This document shows, piece by piece, positions 8,658-15,985 of a DNA stretch of 64,000 nucleotides. The stretch spans positions 42,068 to 106,067 of the forward strand of contig NZ_SRUU01000022.1 in assembly GCF_004791585.1 (NCBI RefSeq), in the 5' to 3' direction. The notes beneath the pieces are model-generated. The model had not been told where the DNA came from and ran no database searches. It was given only the letters and a program-made list of their open reading frames with translations. The translations under genes were made by a program, and so were the position numbers. The stretch is from Mesorhizobium sp. M1C.F.Ca.ET.210.01.1.1. GTDB lineage: Bacteria > Pseudomonadota > Alphaproteobacteria > Rhizobiales > Rhizobiaceae. Every line of letters starts with the position of its first letter. Position 1 is the first letter of the stretch.

Positions 8658-8930
8658 TCAACCTCTCTCTTCCGGACGCCCCGCTAGCGACCCTCGTTCT
8701 GTATTCGTCATGCTGTCCAGGCCATACCAGAAGTTCTCGGCGCTCACGACTGATTCTTCGCCGAGCCTGATCCGCTCCTGCACTTCCGCAGCTAGATAGT
8801 AGTCCTCAAGATCTTCGAGTCCGCGCTCAACGAAATCTGGCAGGTGCTGAGCTTTGCTTCGACCCGTCTTCCACGCCAGATCCTCCAGGCGTTGCTCAAT
8901 TTCGGGAGAAGGTCGAACCGATGTGGGCAT
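8658..8930 (-). CDS. Orphan RelB/RHH-type antitoxin-like protein
   Basis: A 90-residue protein resembling small RelB-family/ribbon-helix-helix antitoxins: SVRPSPEIEQRLEDLAWKTG forms the DNA-binding start, followed by a GLEDLEDYYLAAE helix. In relatives the reading frame usually ends soon after a GLD-like motif and the toxin ATG overlaps the stop. Here the frame continues through DSMTNTERGSLAGRPEERG and stops 4 bases before fabG, with no toxin gene nearby. The gene visibly uses more A and T than the flanking fab genes. It lies between fabD (34 bases upstream) and fabG. It is probably a decayed toxin-antitoxin remnant now co-transcribed with the fab operon. Confidence 0.7.
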   Translation of the reverse strand: MPTSVRPSPEIEQRLEDLAWKTGRSKAQHLPDFVERGLEDLEDYYLAAEVQERIRLGEESVVSAENFWYGLDSMTNTERGSLAGRPEERG

Positions 8931-8964
8931 GCCGCACCTGCGGATGAAATTGAAACGCCCCTGC

Positions 8965-9918
8965 TTACACTAAAGCCGCCAGCGCCGCCTCGACCTCCGC
9001 CGCGGTGCCGACGGCGCCTGTGGCGATGTCGCGGTTGATGCGGCGCGCCAGGCCTGACAGCACCTTGCCGGCGCCGACTTCGTAGAGCGTCGCGACACCG
9101 TTCTGGCCGAACCATTCCACCGTCTCGCGCCAGCGCACGCGGCCGGTTACCTGCTGGACAAGGCGGCGGGCGATCTCGTCCGGGTCGCTCGTCGGGGTGA
9201 CGGTGACGTTGGAGACGACCGGAACCATCGGCGCCGTCTTCGCCACGCCGGCCAGCGCCTCGCGCATGATCTCGGCCGCCGGCGCCATCAGCGCCGAATG
9301 GAAGGGGGCGGAGACCTGCAGCATCAGCGCGCGCTTGGCGCCCTTTTCGGTGCAGAGTTTCGCCGCCAGCTCGACGGCGGCCTTGGCGCCGGAGATCACC
9401 AGCTGGCCGCCGCCATTGTCGTTGGCGATCTGGCAAACCGCCCCTTTGGCCGAGCCCTGTCCCGCTTCCGCGCAGGCGGCTTCGACATCCGCCTGCTCCA
9501 GCCCGATGATCGCCGCCATGGCGCCCTCGCCCGCCGGCACCGCCGCCTGCATGGCATTGCCGCGGGTGCGCAGCAGCCGTGCCGCATCGGCGACCGAGAC
9601 GAAGCCGGAAGCGGCAAGCGCCGAATATTCGCCTAGCGAATGGCCGGCGACGTAAGACACCTTATCCTTCAGCGAAAAGCCGCGCGATTCCAGCGCCCGA
9701 AGCGCCGCAAGCGACACCGCCATCAGCGCCGGCTGGGCGTTGGCCGTCAGCGTCAGGGCTTCTTCCGGCCCTTCCCAGATCAGCGTCGACAGCTTTTCGC
9801 CGAGCGCCTCGTCAACTTCCTCGAATACGCGGCGCGCCTCGGAAAAAGCATCGGCGAGGTCCTTGCCCATGCCGACAGACTGGCTGCCCTGTCCCGGAAA
9901 GGTGAATGCGACGGCCAT
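8965..9918 (-). CDS. fabD: Malonyl-CoA:ACP transacylase
   Basis: A 317-residue enzyme that loads malonate from CoA onto ACP. The catalytic serine is Ser94 in GHSLGEY, and His207 lies in SAPFHSALM; the N-terminal TFPGQGSQSVGMG is diagnostic. It is the first gene of the fabD-(antitoxin)-fabG-acpP-fabF series on this strand and is divergent from the phosphoglycerol transferase-like gene, with 273 bases between them for promoters. Confidence 0.97.
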   Translation of the reverse strand: MAVAFTFPGQGSQSVGMGKDLADAFSEARRVFEEVDEALGEKLSTLIWEGPEEALTLTANAQPALMAVSLAALRALESRGFSLKDKVSYVAGHSLGEYSALAASGFVSVADAARLLRTRGNAMQAAVPAGEGAMAAIIGLEQADVEAACAEAGQGSAKGAVCQIANDNGGGQLVISGAKAAVELAAKLCTEKGAKRALMLQVSAPFHSALMAPAAEIMREALAGVAKTAPMVPVVSNVTVTPTSDPDEIARRLVQQVTGRVRWRETVEWFGQNGVATLYEVGAGKVLSGLARRINRDIATGAVGTAAEVEAALAALV

Positions 9919-10191
9919 CTTAGCGTCTCCAGCGGCTTGTTTTTCCCTGCCTCTGGCGCAAGGCGGACGGCCAAGTCAAGCCCGCAGGCGCCCGTTCCGC
10001 GCCTATTTCAGCCGGGAAACGAGCCGAGTTGCCTGTTCCAAAAGGCTTTTTGGCGATCACACCTGATGAAAACCGCTCACGAATCGTTTGCTGGCTCTTC
10101 TTATTTCCGCCACAGGCGCTAGCTTGCGTGACATTTCGATGACAGTGGCGTGACGCGAGTGGAAGACGCGTAGCAGGGCCGGGGAAGCAAA

Positions 10192-12120
10192 GTGGCAAGG
10201 ATCAGGAAAGGCGCGGCCAAGCCCGCGCCGCAATTTTTGGAAGACGATCCGTCCACCGGCTATCTGCCGGGGCGGAGATGGCCGATCGTCCGTTACGGCC
10301 TGGCAACGCTGCTTGCCTCCGCGCTTCTGGTGTTCGCCATCGAATGGATCGTGCGCGGCGACTTCTTCGGCACGGTCGACTTCTTCCTGCAGCCCTTCAA
10401 GCCGGGCTGGACGACCATCATCGTCTTTGCGCTGGTGCTGATTGGCCTCGACGCCATACTCGGCCGCAGCCATCAGAGCCTGATGATCGTGGCGCCGCTG
10501 ACGCTGGCATTGGCCTTCGTCGGCCATCAGAAATCGCATTATCTCGGCGATCCGCTCTATCCGACCGATTTCCTCTATGCCCGCCAGATCATGGCGCTGA
10601 TGCCGCTTCTGGTGCGCGAGCGACCCTGGACCGCGTTGATGCTCGCCGCGGCCATCGTCGCCAGCCTGACACTGCTCGTCTATGGCTGGCGGCTCTGGCG
10701 CCGGCGCGTGCCGATCCTCAGCCGCAAGGGACGGCTGGCGCGGCTGTCGCTGGCCGTGCCGCTGCTCGCCTTCTTCGTCTCGATCATGGACTACGCCACC
10801 TTCTCGTGGACGCGCGACAGGCTGCAGATCATCCCGATTATGTGGGACCAGAAGGAGAACTACGCCTCGAACGGCTTCGCGCTCGCCTTCGCGATGAACG
10901 TGCCGATGGCGCATGTCTCGGCCCCGCCTGGCTATACCGACAAGACGCTGGACGCGATCACGCGTCCCGACGTCGCCGCCACGGTGCCGGACGAGAAGCC
11001 CGACATCATCGTGGTGATGAGCGAATCCTTCTGGGATTCGACGGAGCTTCCCGGCGTCAGCATCAAGCCCGATCCGATCCCGACGGTGCGGGCGCTGCGC
11101 TCGGGCTCGATGTTCTCGCCGGAATTCGGCGGCATGACAGCCAATATCGAGTTCGAGGCGCTGACCGGCTTCTCCAACGCCTTCCTGCCGGCGGGCTCGA
11201 TCCCTTACCAGCAATATGTGCGCGCGCCGACGCCGTCGCTGGCGACCTTCCTGAAAAGCGAGGGCTACCGGGCCCGCGCCATCCATCCGGGCACCAACTG
11301 GTTCTGGAACCGCGGCGCCGTCTACGCCGATTTCGGCTTCAACGAGTTCCGTTCGGAAGAGACGCTGCCGCCGATGGAAAAGCGCGGGCCGTTGGCTTCC
11401 GACGCGGCGATGACCGACGAGATCATCCGCGAGGCCGACGCCAGCGAGGACCCGGTGTTCCTGTTCGCGGTCAGCCTGCAGAACCACGGGCCCTACGAGC
11501 CCTACCGCTATTACAATCCGACCCATACGATCGACGCGCCGATCAGCAGCTGGGCGCGGGAATCGCTGCTCTCCTATGCCGAAGGCTCGGCCGATGCAGA
11601 TCGCGGCCTGCAGCGCCTGATCGACTGGGCGAAGAAGCGCGAGCGGCCGACCATCGTCGCCTTCTTCGGCGACCATCTGCCGCCGCTCGGCCCGGTCTAT
11701 GTCGAGACCGGCTTCCTCAAGGACAATGTCGCGCCGCGCAAGGAGCCGACGCCCGAAGCCGCGCTCGAGCATCACGACACACCGCTGATCATCTGGTCGA
11801 ACCGCTCCGGTCCGGTGGAGAACCTGGGCTCGGTCAGCCCGGCCTTCCTGCCTTACCATATCCTCACCACGGCCGGGATCACGCACCCCTATTACACCGG
11901 TTTCCTCGGCGCTCTGCGCGAGCGCTACCGGGTGGTCGACCGCAACCTTTTGCTGTCGCGCTTTGGCGAGGCGACGCCCGACTGGGCGAGGCAGAAGAAG
12001 ATCGATCCGCAGATCAACGATTTCCGGCTGATCCAGTACGACATGATGTTCGGCAAGCGCCGCATAGCGCCCGACTTCTTCCCCGAAACGATCGTCCCGC
12101 TCGTCGCGCATACGAGCTGA
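10192..12120 (+). CDS. LTA-synthase-like phosphoglycerol transferase (sulfatase fold)
   Basis: A 642-residue membrane enzyme of the alkaline phosphatase/sulfatase superfamily related to LtaS and MdoB. About five transmembrane helices occupy residues 25-205. The periplasmic catalytic domain follows: metal-site VMSESFWD near residue 275, the nucleophile Thr316 in GGMTANIEFEALTG, and the metal-binding FFGDH (Asp494, His495). In Gram-negative bacteria such enzymes usually add phosphoglycerol to periplasmic glucans or surface glycans, so a rhizobial cyclic-glucan role is possible but inferred. It starts with GTG after a GGGGAAG ribosome-binding site and stands alone, divergent from fabD. Confidence 0.8.
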   Translation: MARIRKGAAKPAPQFLEDDPSTGYLPGRRWPIVRYGLATLLASALLVFAIEWIVRGDFFGTVDFFLQPFKPGWTTIIVFALVLIGLDAILGRSHQSLMIVAPLTLALAFVGHQKSHYLGDPLYPTDFLYARQIMALMPLLVRERPWTALMLAAAIVASLTLLVYGWRLWRRRVPILSRKGRLARLSLAVPLLAFFVSIMDYATFSWTRDRLQIIPIMWDQKENYASNGFALAFAMNVPMAHVSAPPGYTDKTLDAITRPDVAATVPDEKPDIIVVMSESFWDSTELPGVSIKPDPIPTVRALRSGSMFSPEFGGMTANIEFEALTGFSNAFLPAGSIPYQQYVRAPTPSLATFLKSEGYRARAIHPGTNWFWNRGAVYADFGFNEFRSEETLPPMEKRGPLASDAAMTDEIIREADASEDPVFLFAVSLQNHGPYEPYRYYNPTHTIDAPISSWARESLLSYAEGSADADRGLQRLIDWAKKRERPTIVAFFGDHLPPLGPVYVETGFLKDNVAPRKEPTPEAALEHHDTPLIIWSNRSGPVENLGSVSPAFLPYHILTTAGITHPYYTGFLGALRERYRVVDRNLLLSRFGEATPDWARQKKIDPQINDFRLIQYDMMFGKRRIAPDFFPETIVPLVAHTS

Positions 12121-12446
12121 GCCTGCCACTATTTGCGCGAGCGCCGGAGCTTTGCGGCCATGCGGCATCGTGGGATCGTCGATCCTGTCTCCCGCCCTTG
12201 CCTTCCTCAGGAATTGCTGTATAGACGCCGGCAATCTGCCGGTCCTTGCTGGGGGCTGAACGGAGGGCCGTGGCTTTTCGAAGGCCACGTCATGAAGCCA
12301 TAAGCGCTTTTGGCCTCCCGTGTCTCCGCTCTCGACCGTCTCGTGATGCTCCTTTCTTCCCCGCTCCTTCGCGACCGGGTCAGACAAGTTGCAGAGGCTT
12401 AGCCGCGAGGGCCGGTAAGAGAAACGAAGAAAGGCAGAAAGACATA
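12121..12446. other. 326-base non-coding interval with rpsF promoter and leader
   Basis: No gene is supported here. It holds a candidate promoter at 12198-12225 and a long rpsF leader. Within the leader a 9-bp hairpin with a TCG loop (CGTGGCTTT / AAGGCCACG) lies at about 12280-12300. Many bacteria regulate rpsF with an S6:S18-binding leader motif, and this hairpin is a candidate part of it, but I cannot confirm the motif by eye. An open frame from 12246 into rpsF is a spurious extension. Confidence 0.5.
12198..12225 (+). promoter_or_regulatory. Candidate rpsF operon promoter
   Basis: TTGCCT at 12198-12203 and TATAGA at 12220-12225 are separated by 16 bases, a fair match to a housekeeping sigma-70 promoter. 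The transcript would start near 12232 and carry a leader of about 215 bases before rpsF. Confidence 0.4.
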
Positions 12447-12929
12447 ATGGCTCTTTACGAACATGTGTTTCTTGCCCGGCAGGACCTGTCGCAGCAGCAG
12501 GTTGATGCGCTTGTCGAACAGTACAAGGGCGTCATCACCGCCAACGGCGGATCGGTCGGCCGGATCGAGAACTGGGGACTGAAGTCCCTCACCTACCGGG
12601 TCAAGAAGAACCGGAAGGCTTACTATACGCTGATGGACATCACCTGCCCGCCGGCCGCGCTCAACGAAATGGAGCGCCAGATGGGCCTGTCGGAAGACGT
12701 GCTGCGCTTCCTCACCATCAAGGTCGAGGCGCATGAGGAAGGCCCCTCGGCGATGATGCAGAAGCGCGAGGAGCGCTCGGAGCGCGGCGGCTTCGGCGAC
12801 CGTGACCGCGGTGATCGTGGCCCGCGCAGCTTCGGCGACCGCGACCGCGGTGATCGTGGCCCGCGCAGCTTCGATGGCGAGCGCGGTCCGCGCCGTCCGC
12901 GCGAAGGCGTTGAAGGGAGTGCAGAATAA
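12447..12929 (+). CDS. rpsF: 30S ribosomal protein S6
   Basis: A 160-residue S6 protein. The conserved part is residues 1-110 (MALYEHVFLARQDLS, KSLTYRVKKNRKAYYTLMDI). It is followed by a long Arg/Asp/Gly-rich tail containing a duplicated FGDRDRGDRGPRS unit. Long charged tails on S6 are common in alphaproteobacteria. The start at 12447 is preceded by AAGAAAGGCAGAAAG. The stop TAA overlaps the rpsR ATG by one base (TAATG), indicating translational coupling; S6 and S18 bind each other in the ribosome platform. Confidence 0.97.
   Translation: MALYEHVFLARQDLSQQQVDALVEQYKGVITANGGSVGRIENWGLKSLTYRVKKNRKAYYTLMDITCPPAALNEMERQMGLSEDVLRFLTIKVEAHEEGPSAMMQKREERSERGGFGDRDRGDRGPRSFGDRDRGDRGPRSFDGERGPRRPREGVEGSAE
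12791..12868 (+). repeat. Two 39-bp tandem repeats inside rpsF
   Basis: Units 12791-12829 and 12830-12868 are identical except for one T/C difference. They encode the duplicated S6 tail segment FGDRDRGDRGPRS. The 39-bp length keeps the frame, so copy number could vary without breaking the protein. Confidence 0.9.
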
Positions 12930-13177
12930 TGGTCGACATCAACCAGATCCCGACCCGGCGTCCGTTCCACCGCCGCCGCAAGACCTGCCCGTTCTCTGGC
13001 GCCAATGCTCCGAAGATCGACTACAAGGACGTGCGTCTGCTGCAGCGCTACATTTCCGAGCGCGGCAAGATCGTACCGTCGCGCATCACCGCCGTCAGCC
13101 AGAAGAAGCAGCGCGAGCTCGCCAAGGCGATCAAGCGCGCCCGCTTCCTCGGCCTGCTGCCCTACGTGGTTCGCTAA
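12929..13177 (+). CDS. rpsR: 30S ribosomal protein S18
   Basis: An 82-residue S18 with the family signature from RRKTCPFSG to the basic C-terminus KAIKRARFLGLLPYVVR. Its ATG shares a base with the rpsF stop codon. It pairs with S6 in the 30S platform. A REP-like palindrome follows immediately downstream (13191-13237), before rplI. Confidence 0.98.
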   Translation: MVDINQIPTRRPFHRRRKTCPFSGANAPKIDYKDVRLLQRYISERGKIVPSRITAVSQKKQRELAKAIKRARFLGLLPYVVR

Positions 13178-13190
13178 GGCCTTTGGTTTG

Positions 13191-13237
13191 ACCATGATCT
13201 TACCCGAAAACCGGTATCCACTTTTCGGGATCATGGT
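13191..13237. repeat. REP-like palindrome (family B, copy 2)
   Basis: A 47-base inverted repeat: ACCATGATC, TACCCGAAAA, CCGGTATCCA, CTTTTCGGG, ATCATGGT. It is the cleanest copy of the family in this window and separates rpsR from rplI. It could form a strong RNA hairpin that differentially stabilises the upstream mRNA. Confidence 0.85.
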
Positions 13238-13441
13238 CTAGCTCGAGCGGGCGGTTCGCCGCCCGCTTCCTTCCCCACGGCGACGGGCGCCGCTGGGTTC
13301 GCATCAAATCCCGAGTTGGATTTCGAAAGAAATCCTAACTGCCGACAGGCAGGACAGCGACACCGGCGGCAACGCCCCTTTTGCTTCCTGACCTGTTCCG
13401 AAGAATTCGGCGCCTGCGCCTAACCTGAAAGGAACAAAACC

Positions 13442-14026
13442 ATGGAAGTGATCCTTCTCGAACGCATTTCCCGCCTCGGCCAGATGGGCGACACCGTCAA
13501 GGTCAAGGACGGGTTCGCCCGCAATTTCCTGCTGCCGCAGGGCAAGGCGCTGCGCGCCAACGAAGCCAACAAGAAGAAGTTCGAGGGCCAGCGCGCCCAG
13601 CTCGAAGCCCGTAACCTCGAGCGCAAGTCGGAGGCCTCGCAGATCGCCGAGAAGCTCGACGGCAAGAGCTTCATCGTCGTGCGCTCGGCCGGCGAGACCG
13701 GCCAGCTCTACGGCTCGGTGTCGACCCGCGACATCGCCGAACTGCTGACCGCCGAAGGCTTCACCGTCAGCCGCAACCAGATCGAGCTCAACCACCCGAT
13801 CAAGACCATCGGCCTCACCAATGTGGCGATCGCGCTGCATCCGGAGGTCGAGGTCACCGTGACGCTCAACATCGCCCGCTCGGCTGACGAGGCGGAGCGC
13901 CAGGCCAAGGGCGAGACGCTGACGACCGCCGAAGCCATCTATGGCGAAGACATCAACGACAACGCCCGGCCGGAAAACTTCTTCGACCCGAACGCCGAGT
14001 TCGAAGGCGGCGAAGAAACCGCCTGA
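13442..14026 (+). CDS. rplI: 50S ribosomal protein L9
   Basis: A 194-residue L9 with the conserved N-domain MEVILLERISRLGQMGDTVKVKDGFARNFLLPQGKAL in outline, the long connecting helix and the C-domain with GSVSTRDIAE. The C-terminus carries an extra acidic tail (residues about 150-194), usual in rhizobia. A CTGAAAGGAAC ribosome-binding site precedes the ATG. It is the last gene of the ribosomal operon and is closed by the terminator at 14096-14126. Confidence 0.97.
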   Translation: MEVILLERISRLGQMGDTVKVKDGFARNFLLPQGKALRANEANKKKFEGQRAQLEARNLERKSEASQIAEKLDGKSFIVVRSAGETGQLYGSVSTRDIAELLTAEGFTVSRNQIELNHPIKTIGLTNVAIALHPEVEVTVTLNIARSADEAERQAKGETLTTAEAIYGEDINDNARPENFFDPNAEFEGGEETA

Positions 14027-14095
14027 TCGACAAGACTTCATCGACGGGGCCGGAGCGCTGCTCCGGCTCGCAGGTCTTCCAGAATTTCTGGACTA

Positions 14096-14126
14096 ATGCC
14101 CGGGCAAACGACCCGGGCATTTTTAT
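14096..14126 (+). terminator. Rho-independent terminator after rplI
   Basis: A perfect 9-bp stem (ATGCCCGGG / CCCGGGCAT) with loop CAAACGA and a TTTTAT tail. A second short GC hairpin (GCCGGAGC...GCTCCGGC) lies just upstream at about 14049-14067. Confidence 0.9.
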
Positions 14127-14230
14127 GCCAAATGGAACTTTTCGAACCCCTATATCTTGAGGCAGACTATAGCGTCGCGCGTCCTTTGGACGCAGAAATG
14201 GCGCCATAGTACGTGTGACTTTCGCGCAGG

Positions 14231-14263
14231 ACCCTCCCGAAACCGGTGCCGTTTTCGGGCCAT
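14231..14263. repeat. Partial family B palindrome in the cfa leader
   Basis: CCCTCCCGAAACCGGTGCCG followed by TTTTCGGGCCATGC is a shortened copy of the REP-like palindrome. It lies between a CTATAT -10-like box at 14150-14155 and the cfa start, so it would be part of the cfa mRNA leader. Confidence 0.6.
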
Positions 14264-14301
14264 GCGCAGAAGTCAGCCTGACTTTGAGGGAACATTTGGT
14301 C

Positions 14302-15588
14302 ATGAATATTCTTTTGAAGCGCATTCTCGACCGCCTGGTGCGTACAGGCAATCTCAAGGTCACCGGGCCGAACGGCTCCGCCGTCATTTTTGGCGACGGC
14401 AGCGGAGAGCCGGTTCATATGCACATCAAGACCAGGCATGCCGAGCGCGCCATAAGCTTCGACCCGATGCTGGCTGTGCCGGAAGCCTATATGGACGGCG
14501 AACTCGACATTCTCGAAGGCGGCGTGCTGGGCATGATGCGCATCGCCTTCCAGAACATGGGCAGCGGCGGCATCGACGCCACATGGTCGAAGGCGATCGA
14601 GGGCCTGCGCCACGCATTCCGCCGCCTGCAGCAGATCAACACCGCCTCGCGCTCGCGCCGCAACGTGCAGCGCCACTACGATCTTTCCGGCGAGCTCTAC
14701 AAGCTCTTCCTCGACGAGGACATGCAGTATTCCTGCGCCTATTTCGAGCAGCCCGACATGACGCTGGACGAAGCGCAGGTCGCCAAGAAGCGCCACATCG
14801 CCGCGAAGTTGCGGCTCAAAGCCGGGCAGACGGTGCTCGACATCGGCTCAGGCTGGGGCGGCCTCGGCCTCTACCTTGCCAAGGCCTTCGACGTCGACGT
14901 GCAAGGTGTGACGCTGTCGACCGAGCAGCACGGCGTCGCCACCGACCGCGTGCATGCGATGGGCCTGCAGGGCCGGGTGCATTTCGACCTCAAGGACTAC
15001 CGCGCGCTGAATGAACGCTTCGACCGCATCGTCTCGGTCGGCATGTTCGAGCATGTCGGCGTCAACCACTACCGCACCTTCTTCGACAAGGCGGCGACGC
15101 TCTTGAAGCCCGACGGCGTGATGCTTCTCCACACAATCGGCCGTTCCGGCGTGCCGTGGGCAACCAGCGCCTTCGTCCGCAAATACATCTTCCCCGGCGG
15201 CTACATCCCGGCGCTTTCCGAGGTGATGCCGGCGATCGAGAAGTCCGGCCTCGTCGTCACCGACATCGAGATTCTCAGGCTCCACTACGCCGACACATTG
15301 AAGCATTGGGGCCAGCGCTTCGCCGCCAACCGCGACAAGGCGAAGGCGATCTATGACGAACGCTTCTGCCGCATGTGGGAGTTCTACCTCGCCGCCTCGG
15401 AAGCCGCCTTCCGCTGGCAGGACCTGGTCATCTTCCAGTTCCAGATCGCCAAGAAGAACGACACGCTGCCGATGACGCGCGACTATATGGCCAAATGCGA
15501 GAAGGCGCTGAAGGTGCGCGACCTTGGCCACCAGGAGCCGGCCGCGCCCGCGGCCAAGCCGACGCGCAGACGCAAGGCAGTGGAATAG
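14302..15588 (+). CDS. cfa: Cyclopropane-fatty-acyl-phospholipid synthase family protein
   Basis: A 428-residue SAM-dependent enzyme that adds a methylene bridge to unsaturated acyl chains of membrane phospholipids. An N-terminal lipid-binding region (residues 1-130) precedes the Rossmann methyltransferase domain with VLDIGSGWGGLGLYLA (178-193). The family blocks GMFEHVG and RMWEFYLAASEAAFRWQDL follow. I chose the ATG at 14302 because GAGGG lies upstream and the residues before it derive from a repeat element. The last 20 residues are Ala/Pro/Lys-rich. Some relatives act as other lipid methyltransferases, so the product is likely but not certain. Confidence 0.85.
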   Translation: MNILLKRILDRLVRTGNLKVTGPNGSAVIFGDGSGEPVHMHIKTRHAERAISFDPMLAVPEAYMDGELDILEGGVLGMMRIAFQNMGSGGIDATWSKAIEGLRHAFRRLQQINTASRSRRNVQRHYDLSGELYKLFLDEDMQYSCAYFEQPDMTLDEAQVAKKRHIAAKLRLKAGQTVLDIGSGWGGLGLYLAKAFDVDVQGVTLSTEQHGVATDRVHAMGLQGRVHFDLKDYRALNERFDRIVSVGMFEHVGVNHYRTFFDKAATLLKPDGVMLLHTIGRSGVPWATSAFVRKYIFPGGYIPALSEVMPAIEKSGLVVTDIEILRLHYADTLKHWGQRFAANRDKAKAIYDERFCRMWEFYLAASEAAFRWQDLVIFQFQIAKKNDTLPMTRDYMAKCEKALKVRDLGHQEPAAPAAKPTRRRKAVE

Positions 15589-15631
15589 AACCGCCGCCGA
15601 TTGCCGCTTGCCATTGCGGCCTGACGCCACG

Positions 15632-15660
15632 AAAAAGGTCTCGTTCGCGAGGCCTTTTTT
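15632..15660 (+). terminator. cfa terminator abutting the ynfA start codon
   Basis: A 12-bp stem (AAAAAGGTCTCG / CGAGGCCTTTTT, one G-T pair) closed by a TTCG tetraloop and ending in T6. The final T is immediately followed by the ATG of ynfA at 15661. Confidence 0.9.
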
Positions 15661-15984
15661 ATGACCTACCTGATCTACATCGCAGCCGCGCTCGCCGAGA
15701 TCGCCGGCTGCTTCTCTTTCTGGGCCTGGTGGCGGCTGGCGAAGTCGCCGCTGTGGCTCGTGCCGGGCCTCGTGTCCTTGGCACTGTTCGGCTTCCTTTT
15801 GGCGCTCGTCGACGCATCGGCCGCAGGTCGCGCCTATGCAGCCTATGGCGGCATCTATATCGCCGCCTCGCTCGGCTGGCTTTGGCTGGCCGAAGGCGTG
15901 CGCCCCGATCGCTGGGACCTCGCAGGTGCGGCGCTCTGCATCGTCGGCGCCTCCGTCATCCTCCTCGCGCCGAGAGGAGCCTGA
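15661..15984 (+). CDS. ynfA: YnfA family small membrane protein
   Basis: A 107-residue inner-membrane protein of the YnfA/UPF0060 family with four transmembrane helices. Family signatures are ALAEIAGCFSFWAW at the N-terminus, YAAYGGIYI and the LWLAEGVRPDRWDL loop. Some homologues have been reported as small multidrug-resistance-like transporters. The N-terminus matches relatives from the first residue, so the ATG at 15661 is credible even though no ribosome-binding site is visible: the preceding bases are the U-tract of the cfa terminator. Its stop is 1 base from the next gene's GTG. Confidence 0.88.
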   Translation: MTYLIYIAAALAEIAGCFSFWAWWRLAKSPLWLVPGLVSLALFGFLLALVDASAAGRAYAAYGGIYIAASLGWLWLAEGVRPDRWDLAGAALCIVGASVILLAPRGA

Positions 15985-15985
15985 C

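Noticed and set aside
10057..12387. A 776-codon antisense frame across the phosphoglycerol transferase gene
   Set aside because: Same reasoning: the other strand encodes a recognisable enzyme, and the antisense product is His/Arg/Gln-rich without motifs.
12246..12446. Long 5' extension of rpsF
   Set aside because: S6 starts MALYEHVFLARQDLS in this group; the upstream part is leader sequence.
14215..14301. N-terminal extension of the Cfa protein
   Set aside because: These codons lie in a degenerate REP palindrome; the ATG at 14302 has a better ribosome-binding site and matches family length.
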